Positions 33,750-40,210 of a stretch of DNA of 40,210 bases are shown piece by piece (within the stretch, counting starts at the first letter, position 1; every line of letters starts with the position of its first letter). The notes under the pieces were generated by a model. The model ran no database searches, was not told where the DNA came from, and saw only the letters and a list, made by a program, of their open reading frames with translations. Both the position numbers and the translations under genes were made by a program. Origin of the DNA: Bryobacterales bacterium (GTDB lineage Bacteria > Acidobacteriota > Terriglobia > Bryobacterales > Bryobacteraceae); contig JADLBG010000097.1 of assembly GCA_020847895.1 (NCBI GenBank), forward strand, positions 1 through 40,210. The letters are read 5' to 3'.

Positions 33750-35110
33750 AAAAACACATCCTGGTTGTGGAAGACGAAGATAAACTGCGCCGCGTGATGC
33801 AACTCCAGCTAGCCTCGGCGGGATATGAAGTGGACCAGGCGGCGACGGCGGAGCAGGCGATTCCGTTTCTGGACCGGGCGGACCTGGTGCTGACCGATCT
33901 GAAGCTGCCGGGCATGAGCGGGCAGGACCTGCTTTCGATCGCGCACCGGCAGAACGCGAATCTACCGGTGATCCTGCTGACGGCATTCGGATCGGTGGAG
34001 ACCGCTGTGGAGGCGATGAAAGCCGGCGCCTACGATTTCATCCCGAAGCCGTTTTCCCTGGACCATCTGATGCAGGTGGTGCGCAAGTCGCTGGAGTTCA
34101 GCGCCCTGCGGGATGAGAACCGCAAGCTGCGGGAGGAACTCGGGCACCGCTATCAGTTTGAAAATATCGTGGGGCACTCGCGGGCGATGCAGGAGATCTT
34201 CGCCACCATTGTCCGTGTGGCTCCGACGCGGGCCACGGTGCTGCTGGCGGGGGAGAGCGGCGTGGGGAAGGACCTGATTGCGCGGGCCATCCACTACCAC
34301 TCAGCGCGAAGGGAACGGCCGTTCGTGAAGATCGATTGCACGGCGCTGCCGGAGAACCTGATGGAGAGCGAGTTGTTCGGCTATGAGAAGGGAGCGTTTA
34401 CGGGGGCGAACACGAGCAAGCCGGGCAAGTTCGAACAGGCTGACACGGGAACGGTGATGCTGGACGAAATCGGCGACGTTCCGCCGTCGATTCAGGTGAA
34501 GCTGCTGCGGATACTGCAGGAAAGGGAGTTCGAGCGGCTGGGAAGCAACAAGACGCTGCGCATTGACGTGCGGGTGATCGCGGCGACCAACGTCGATCTT
34601 CGCGCCGCCCTGGAACAAGGGACCTTTCGGGAAGACCTTTACTACCGGCTGAACGTGGTGCCCATCAACATCCCGCCGCTGCGCGAGCGGAAGGAAGACA
34701 TCCCATTTCTGGCGCGGCACTTCGTTGCGAAGCTTTCCTCCGACCTGGGCGCGACGGTGGAATCGATCAGCGACGCCGCCATTGAGAAATTGATGGAGTA
34801 TCACTGGCCTGGGAACGTACGGGAACTGGAGAACATCATCGAGCGGAGCCTGGTGCTGTGCCCGCACAAGGTTCTGGATGCGGGTGACGTGAAGTTGGAC
34901 GCGGCGCCCCGGAGCAGAGGAGCGTCCGCCGACGGCTTTCTGCCGGAAGGCATGTCCCTCGATGATTTTGAGAAGTCGATCATCCGGGAAGCGCTGCGGC
35001 GGGCAGGGGGAAACAAGAGCCAGGCGGCGCGATTGCTCGGCATCACACGAAACGCGCTGCGATACCGTTTGTCTCAGATGGGGATGGAGGATACGGAAGG
35101 CTCGCGCTGA
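33746..35110 (+). CDS. sigma-54-dependent response regulator (NtrC family)
   Basis: Receiver [16 protein letters not shown]...[20 protein letters not shown]+ [52 protein letters not shown] (GAFTGA loop); C-terminal Fis-type HTH. Overlaps the kinase gene by 4 bp. Confidence 0.95.
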   Translation: MKKHILVVEDEDKLRRVMQLQLASAGYEVDQAATAEQAIPFLDRADLVLTDLKLPGMSGQDLLSIAHRQNANLPVILLTAFGSVETAVEAMKAGAYDFIPKPFSLDHLMQVVRKSLEFSALRDENRKLREELGHRYQFENIVGHSRAMQEIFATIVRVAPTRATVLLAGESGVGKDLIARAIHYHSARRERPFVKIDCTALPENLMESELFGYEKGAFTGANTSKPGKFEQADTGTVMLDEIGDVPPSIQVKLLRILQEREFERLGSNKTLRIDVRVIAATNVDLRAALEQGTFREDLYYRLNVVPINIPPLRERKEDIPFLARHFVAKLSSDLGATVESISDAAIEKLMEYHWPGNVRELENIIERSLVLCPHKVLDAGDVKLDAAPRSRGASADGFLPEGMSLDDFEKSIIREALRRAGGNKSQAARLLGITRNALRYRLSQMGMEDTEGSR

Positions 35111-35185
35111 GCGCCGTTCCCGCTCCGTTCGGTGGGCGGGGGGCGAATGGCAAGGGGAGACCTCGCATCCGGGTGGTTTATTTTG

Positions 35186-35209
35186 GTTCAATTCCGAGTA
35201 TTATTGAAC
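35186..35209. promoter_or_regulatory. perfect 7-bp inverted repeat GTTCAAT-N10-ATTGAAC just upstream of the ADOP permease start
   Basis: GTTCAATTCCGAGTATTATTGAAC, ends 8 bp before the ATG at 35218; locally AT-rich. Confidence 0.5.
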
Positions 35210-35217
35210 TATTCGAG

Positions 35218-37665
35218 ATGAGTTCGATTTGGCAAGATCTGGTCTACGGATGGCGCGGAATTCGCAAGCAACCCGGTTTTGCCGCCCTGGCAATCTTGAC
35301 TTTAGCGTTTGGTATTGGGGCAACTACCTCCATTTTCAGCGTGATTTACGGAGTACTGCTGCACCCGTTCCCTTATAAGAATGCGGATCGTATTGTCCAC
35401 GTGCAAATCCGCGACCTGGCCCGTCCTTCAGACGACAACCGGATCTACCTCCAGACCGGGGAATTTCTGGACTATGCGGCTCGGGCCCATGTTTTCAGCG
35501 ACGTAATCGGGGCGGCATACGAGGATGTGCTGTACTTTAACGGAACGGGAATGGAGCAGTTTGCGGGGGCGATTGTGACTCCGAACACGTTCCGTTTTCT
35601 GGGAGTTCCGGCGCTTTTGGGCCGAGGGCTGACAGAGGCGGATGCAAAGCCGGGCGCGGCGCCCGTGTTTGCCATGAGTTACGACACGTGGAGCAAGAGG
35701 TTTGACAAGGATGCCTCCATTCTGGGAAGGACCTTCGTTTTGAATAGCGTGCCGGCAACGCTTGTCGGGATCATGCCCCGGCGCTTCAACGATCGGGCGG
35801 CGGACGTGTGGCGCACGGAGGCCGTCCACCGGGCGGATCCACATATGGCGCGGCGTTTCTGGCTGTTTCGAGGGAAGCTGAAGCCCGGAGTCAGCGTGGC
35901 GCGGGCGGAGGCGGACTTGCAGGTTATCTCGCGCCCGGTGGCGCAGATGTATCCCGCGCTGTATCCGAAGAGTTTTTCGGTGCAGGTGATCCAACTGGCG
36001 GACGCAGGCGTTCGGCGGGCGCGGGTCAAGCTGTACCGGACAAAGGTTTACACCATCGCGGCGGCGGTAGGGTTGCTATTGTTGATTGCCTGCGGCAATG
36101 TGGCGAACATGCTGCTGGCGCGGGCAACCGCGCGGGAAAAGGAGATGGCAATCCGCTGCTCGGTGGGAGCAAGCCGGTGGCAGATTGTACGTCTGCTGCT
36201 GATCGAGAGCCTGCTGCTGGCCTTAGGGGGGACCGCGATTGGCGGTATCTATGCCTTCGGGTGCATTGCCGCCATGGATGCGCTTCTTCCTCCGGGAGTT
36301 ATTCCGCGCGAGGCAGTGATTGAACTCAACCTGCCTGTCCTGCTGTTCAGCCTGGGCACGGCCGTAGTGACGACGTTTCTGTTCGGTCTGGCGCCCGCGC
36401 TGCAAACGGCGAGGCGGGATTTCGTGGAGCCGCTGCGGGATTCCGGCAAAGGCATGAGCGGAGGATTTCGGCACGGGCGGTTGCGGAACGCCCTGGTGGT
36501 GGCGGAGGTGGCTTTTTCGCTGGTGTTGCTGTCCACGGCCGGGTTGCTGATGCGAAGTTTCGTCGCGCTCGAGAGCATGAACCTTGGATTCAATCCGGAG
36601 AATATCGTGGTGGCGCGTCTGCCTTTGCCCCGCGGCGAGTACAAAGAGGCGGAGAAGAAGAGCAGATTCTTCCGGCGGGTGGTCGAGCGCCTGCAATCGC
36701 TGCCGGGCGTGGTGGCGGCCTCCGGGACAACGTCGATTCCCCTCTATGGGGGAATCGACACGGAAATCGACATTCCGGGCAGGACCCACAGCGAGAGCTG
36801 GCAGGCAATTCTGCAACTGTGCAGCGAAGGATATTTCCGGACAGTGGGGTTACGGCTCTTGCGGGGGCGGCTGTTGACCGAGTTGGACGTGAACCAGGCG
36901 CGGCATGTAGCCGTGATCAATGAGACTTTTGTTTCGAAGTATTTTGGAGGAGAGAATCCTATTGGGAGGCCAGTGCGGCTGACCAAGCTGCAGACAGGTT
37001 TGGATGGGAGTGTCGACAATCCGGAATTCGAGGTGGTGGGGGTGGTGGCGGATGCAGTGAATCAGGGGATACAAGAACCGATTGCGAGCGAGCTTTGGGC
37101 GCCATTCACGGTGACGGGGGCTTTCGAGCGCGGGGTTCTGGTGCGGACGGCGAGTAATCCTTCCGGGTTTGTGCGGACGTTGCAGAAGGAGGTTTGGGCG
37201 GTTGACCCGAATGTAGCAGTTACATTCGCCGGGCCGCTCACCGAATTCATGAAGAAGTTCACATTCGCGGCGCCGCGCTTCACCTTGATTTTCCTGGTTG
37301 TCTTTGCGGTGATGGGGCTGGCGCTGGTGCTGATCGGGATCTACAGCACACTTGCCTATACGATATCGCGGCAGACGCAGGAGATCGGCATCCGGATGGC
37401 GCTGGGAGCGCGGAATGCGGATGTTCTGAAGATGGTGTTTGGAATGGGAATGCGGTTGATTGGCTTGGGCATCGCCGCCGGACTGGTTATTTCGGCCGTG
37501 GTTTTGCGGGTGCTGCGCAGTGAACTGTGGAACCTGTCGCCGTTCGATCCACTGACGATGGGGGCGGTGGTCTTGCTGGTGGTTGTGGCGGGGATGGCGG
37601 CGTGCTGGATACCGGCACGGAGGGCGGTCCGGGTTCATCCGATGGCGGCGCTGCGATATCAGTAG
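35218..37665 (+). CDS. ABC transporter permease, ADOP (acidobacterial duplicated orphan permease) type, MacB/FtsX-like
   Basis: IWQDLVYGWRGIRKQPGFAALAILTLAFGIGATTSIFSVIYGVLLHPFPYKNADRIV; two FtsX-like blocks (ARATAREKEMAIRCSVGASRWQIVRLLLIESLLLALGG and ISRQTQEIGIRMALGARNADVLKMVFGMGMRL). Start placed at MSSIWQ. Confidence 0.92.
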   Translation: MSSIWQDLVYGWRGIRKQPGFAALAILTLAFGIGATTSIFSVIYGVLLHPFPYKNADRIVHVQIRDLARPSDDNRIYLQTGEFLDYAARAHVFSDVIGAAYEDVLYFNGTGMEQFAGAIVTPNTFRFLGVPALLGRGLTEADAKPGAAPVFAMSYDTWSKRFDKDASILGRTFVLNSVPATLVGIMPRRFNDRAADVWRTEAVHRADPHMARRFWLFRGKLKPGVSVARAEADLQVISRPVAQMYPALYPKSFSVQVIQLADAGVRRARVKLYRTKVYTIAAAVGLLLLIACGNVANMLLARATAREKEMAIRCSVGASRWQIVRLLLIESLLLALGGTAIGGIYAFGCIAAMDALLPPGVIPREAVIELNLPVLLFSLGTAVVTTFLFGLAPALQTARRDFVEPLRDSGKGMSGGFRHGRLRNALVVAEVAFSLVLLSTAGLLMRSFVALESMNLGFNPENIVVARLPLPRGEYKEAEKKSRFFRRVVERLQSLPGVVAASGTTSIPLYGGIDTEIDIPGRTHSESWQAILQLCSEGYFRTVGLRLLRGRLLTELDVNQARHVAVINETFVSKYFGGENPIGRPVRLTKLQTGLDGSVDNPEFEVVGVVADAVNQGIQEPIASELWAPFTVTGAFERGVLVRTASNPSGFVRTLQKEVWAVDPNVAVTFAGPLTEFMKKFTFAAPRFTLIFLVVFAVMGLALVLIGIYSTLAYTISRQTQEIGIRMALGARNADVLKMVFGMGMRLIGLGIAAGLVISAVVLRVLRSELWNLSPFDPLTMGAVVLLVVVAGMAACWIPARRAVRVHPMAALRYQ

Positions 37666-37703
37666 TCAGGGGCGGATATTCTGATTGCGGCGGAAGGCGG
37701 GGA

Positions 37704-39728
37704 CTATCGCATCAGTCTCCAGATGTTGCTGTAATCATCCGTCCACGCGGGGACATCGGGCCGGGTCCAGGGAGGGATGCCCTTGCCGAAGAATCCGTTA
37801 GGGCCGCTGGTGATGAAGACACGGGGATCGCGGGAGAGCAGAATCCAGGTGGCGCGCCGGCGGTAGACGGCCGAGTCATCCCCGGTGTCGATCACGAGCC
37901 CGGCCAGCCCGAAATCCCTGGCCAGGGCTCCCACCACGGGCACCAGGCGCAGCACCTTGCTCGAGGTATGGAATGCAAGCATGCCGCCCTGATTGAGCTG
38001 GCGCAGGTAAAGCGTCATCGCCTCGCGCGTGAGCAAGTGGGCCGGAATGACGTCGCCCGAAAAGGCGTCTAGCACGAGCAGGTCGTAATGTTGCGGCTGC
38101 TCGCGTTCGAGCGCGAGGCGGGCGTCGCCCAGCACCACCTCGACGCGAGCCGCGCTGTCACTAAGGTAAGAGAATATGTTCGTTGCCAGCCGCACCACCT
38201 GCGGATCGATCTCGTAGAAGCGGTAGACATCTCCGGAGCGGCTGAAGGCGGCCATGGTTCCAGTGCCCAATCCGATCACACCCACCCGCTGCGGGCCGTG
38301 GCGCGAATGCTCGACAGCCAACTGGATGCCGCTCCCTTTCGCGTAGTACATGGTGGGTTGACGCCGCAGCACGGGGTCCATCAGTTGTGAGCCGTGCTCG
38401 ATGATGCCGTGCGTGAGGACGAGCGCCTTCAGCTTCGGGTTTGTGGTGGGCTCTTCGGTGACCCGCAGCGCTCCATAGAAATTCCGGACGAGCGCCACGC
38501 TATCCACGGCGAGAGCGCCGGTATACATGACGGCGGAATAGGCGACGGCCGCGAGGCAGGCGGCGGCGGGCATCGCGCGCCACCACGCCTGGCGGCGGAA
38601 CTCGAGCGCCACGAGAAGCACCGCGCAGAGCGTAAGCGCCACCGCGAAGTCTCCCGCGACGGGAAGCGCGAGCGGCGCGGCGATGGTGACGAGCATTCCG
38701 CCGAGGGCGCCCCCGGCCGCCACAGAGAGATAGAAGCGGGTGAGATGTAGTGGATCGGGACGCCGCAGAAAGACCTCTCCGTGGCAATAGGCTCCCACCA
38801 GAAAGACTCCGAGGCTGACGCCCGCGGTTGCGGCCTTCGCATCGAAAGCCAAGGAGGGCCACTCGAGCAGCGCGGCCATTCCGAGGAGGCCCAGCATGGC
38901 GAGGGGTACGAACAGCCATCTCCGGTACCAGCCCCCGAAGCTCACAATGAAGCTCAGCAGGTAGAGGCTCAAGGGGACCACCCAGATGAGAGGAGCGGGA
39001 ATGATCTCCTCGGAGATGTGCTCGGTGGCCGCGAGGAGGAGGGTGGAAGCGGCGGCGGGGGCTGCAATCCATACGGCGATGCGCGACGTGAATTCGCGGG
39101 CAGGCGCGCTGCTCTCTCCGTGCGGATCCCATCTGCCCGGCCGCGCGAGAAAAACAGCCGCCACGAGGCCCGCATAGAGAAGGTAGGCGATGGACCACAG
39201 CCAGGCTTGCGCGCGCCTGCCGAGGTACGGCTCCACCAGCACGGGATACGTGAGGAGACCAAGCAGGGATCCGGCGTTCGAGAGGGCATACCAGTGATAG
39301 CGCCCCTCGCCGCCGCTCCATCCTCGCCAGACAGCCTGTAGAAGAGGGCTGGTGCTGGCAAGCAGCAGATATTGCAGTCCAACGGTAGTGGCGAGCACGA
39401 GCAGAATGCGGGAGACCGGCTCTTCGCCGCCAACCGGTTTCCAGCGCGCCGCCGGGATGACGGGGAGCAGCAGGAGGCTTACACCGAGCAGGAGCACGTG
39501 GAGTTCGCGGCGCCGGAGGCGGTGGGCATAGAGATATCCGCCGAGAAGGGCGGCCTGGAAGAACATGAGAGAAGCTGACCAGACGCCCGCGCCGCCTCCG
39601 AACCAGGGGAGGATGAACCTGGCGATCAGGGGTTGAATCTGAAAGAGGAGGAAAGCGCCGAGAAAGATGGCGGAGCCGAACAGCCAGGAGGGCGGGAGGG
39701 CGCGGTTCGAGTTGCGCGAATTGTCCAA
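37704..39728 (-). CDS. fused MFS-like membrane domain / spermidine-synthase-like protein
   Basis: Multi-TM N-terminal half; C-terminal RVGVIGLGTGTMAAFSRSGDVYRFYEIDPQVVRLA...VEVVLGDARLALEREQPQHYDLLVLDAFSGDVIPAHLLTREAMTLYLRQL spermidine-synthase-like fold. Confidence 0.9.
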   Translation of the reverse strand: MDNSRNSNRALPPSWLFGSAIFLGAFLLFQIQPLIARFILPWFGGGAGVWSASLMFFQAALLGGYLYAHRLRRRELHVLLLGVSLLLLPVIPAARWKPVGGEEPVSRILLVLATTVGLQYLLLASTSPLLQAVWRGWSGGEGRYHWYALSNAGSLLGLLTYPVLVEPYLGRRAQAWLWSIAYLLYAGLVAAVFLARPGRWDPHGESSAPAREFTSRIAVWIAAPAAASTLLLAATEHISEEIIPAPLIWVVPLSLYLLSFIVSFGGWYRRWLFVPLAMLGLLGMAALLEWPSLAFDAKAATAGVSLGVFLVGAYCHGEVFLRRPDPLHLTRFYLSVAAGGALGGMLVTIAAPLALPVAGDFAVALTLCAVLLVALEFRRQAWWRAMPAAACLAAVAYSAVMYTGALAVDSVALVRNFYGALRVTEEPTTNPKLKALVLTHGIIEHGSQLMDPVLRRQPTMYYAKGSGIQLAVEHSRHGPQRVGVIGLGTGTMAAFSRSGDVYRFYEIDPQVVRLATNIFSYLSDSAARVEVVLGDARLALEREQPQHYDLLVLDAFSGDVIPAHLLTREAMTLYLRQLNQGGMLAFHTSSKVLRLVPVVGALARDFGLAGLVIDTGDDSAVYRRRATWILLSRDPRVFITSGPNGFFGKGIPPWTRPDVPAWTDDYSNIWRLMR

Positions 39729-39876
39729 CTCACACGATACCGTGATTTATCCTGAAAGCATGTATTCCTCCAGCGCGGCTTTCCAGCGGCCCCGATGGCC
39801 GAGGACACTGCCGGCCCAAGACGGGCTTAGCCGGCATGAGCTACGATTCGAAGACTTCGGTCACTGATGGGAAGCT

Positions 39877-40210
39877 GTGAGAAAGACCTACCTCAAGCGG
39901 CAGTTCGGTCCTACCGTCAGCTATTGGGCGCAGACGGAGGTGCATGTCTACGGGTTCTCGATCGCGGCCAACGTGCTGCTGTCGTTTTTTCCGTTTCTTA
40001 TCGTGATGGTGAGCCTGTGCAAGTACGTGCTGCACTGGCCGGCGGCGGTGGACGCGCTGTACTTTGCGCTGCGGGATATTTTCCCCGGCCAGTTGAGTGA
40101 ATTTCTTGTCCGCAACCTGGCGTTCGTCGTCGCCAAGCGGGGACCGTTTCAGTATATTTCGGTGCTTGTGCTCTTTTTTACGGCCAACGGGGTGTTCGAA
40201 CCGCTCGAAG
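39877..40210 (+). CDS. YihY/BrkB-family membrane protein, 3' truncated by window edge
   Basis: GTG start; VRKTYLKRQFGPTVSYWAQTEVHVYGFSIAANVLLSFFPFLIVMVSLCKYVLHW...GPFQYISVLVLFFTANGVFEPLE matches the BrkB/YihY N-terminal pattern. Not in ORF track because it runs off the end. Confidence 0.8.
   Translation, partial: MRKTYLKRQFGPTVSYWAQTEVHVYGFSIAANVLLSFFPFLIVMVSLCKYVLHWPAAVDALYFALRDIFPGQLSEFLVRNLAFVVAKRGPFQYISVLVLFFTANGVFEPLE

Noticed and set aside
35149-35170. TGGCAAGGGGAGACCTCGCA as a sigma-54 promoter for the ADOP permease
   Set aside because: Spacing between GG and GC is about 14 nt rather than 10.
1-40210. CRISPR array, tRNA or rRNA genes, prophage or restriction/defence genes
   Set aside because: I saw no regularly spaced direct repeats, no cloverleaf-like stretch with a CCA end that I could support, and no recognisable phage or defence proteins; not computed exhaustively.

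Overview
The window looks like a chromosomal segment of a GC-rich diderm bacterium. Protein flavour, including an ADOP-type orphan permease and an ISKra4-type transposase end, suggests Acidobacteria (inference, not proven here). Left to right: the C-terminal end of an ISKra4-like transposase; a small Cys-rich secreted ORF; a minus-strand catabolic/peptidase group (TIM-barrel isomerase, M28 peptidase, alpha/beta hydrolase); a DUF2461 gene; murB; malQ; an orphan nuoB; a large flagellar locus (flaG, fliS; flgF-flgG-flgA-flgH-flgI-flgJ on minus; fliK-flgD-flgE-fliN-fliO-fliP-fliQ-fliR-flhB-flhA-flhF-fliA-fliN/Y-like on plus); a minus-strand rpsA / ECF sigma / zinc-finger-HEAT anti-sigma / beta-solenoid / tandem-PDZ gene run; a histidine kinase plus NtrC-type regulator; an ADOP-type permease; a fused MFS/spermidine-synthase-like protein; and the start of a YihY/BrkB-family gene. 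Most promising for follow-up: (1) the sigma/anti-sigma-HEAT/18-residue-repeat solenoid/protease-less tandem-PDZ cassette behind rpsA, which looks like an envelope-surveillance module; (2) the two SpoA-domain switch proteins, with no FliM, FlhG or FliD in the locus; (3) two sigma-28-like promoters sharing an extended CCGATGAGGGG block; (4) an island of rare A/T-ending codons inside flhF. All calls were made by eye without database searches.
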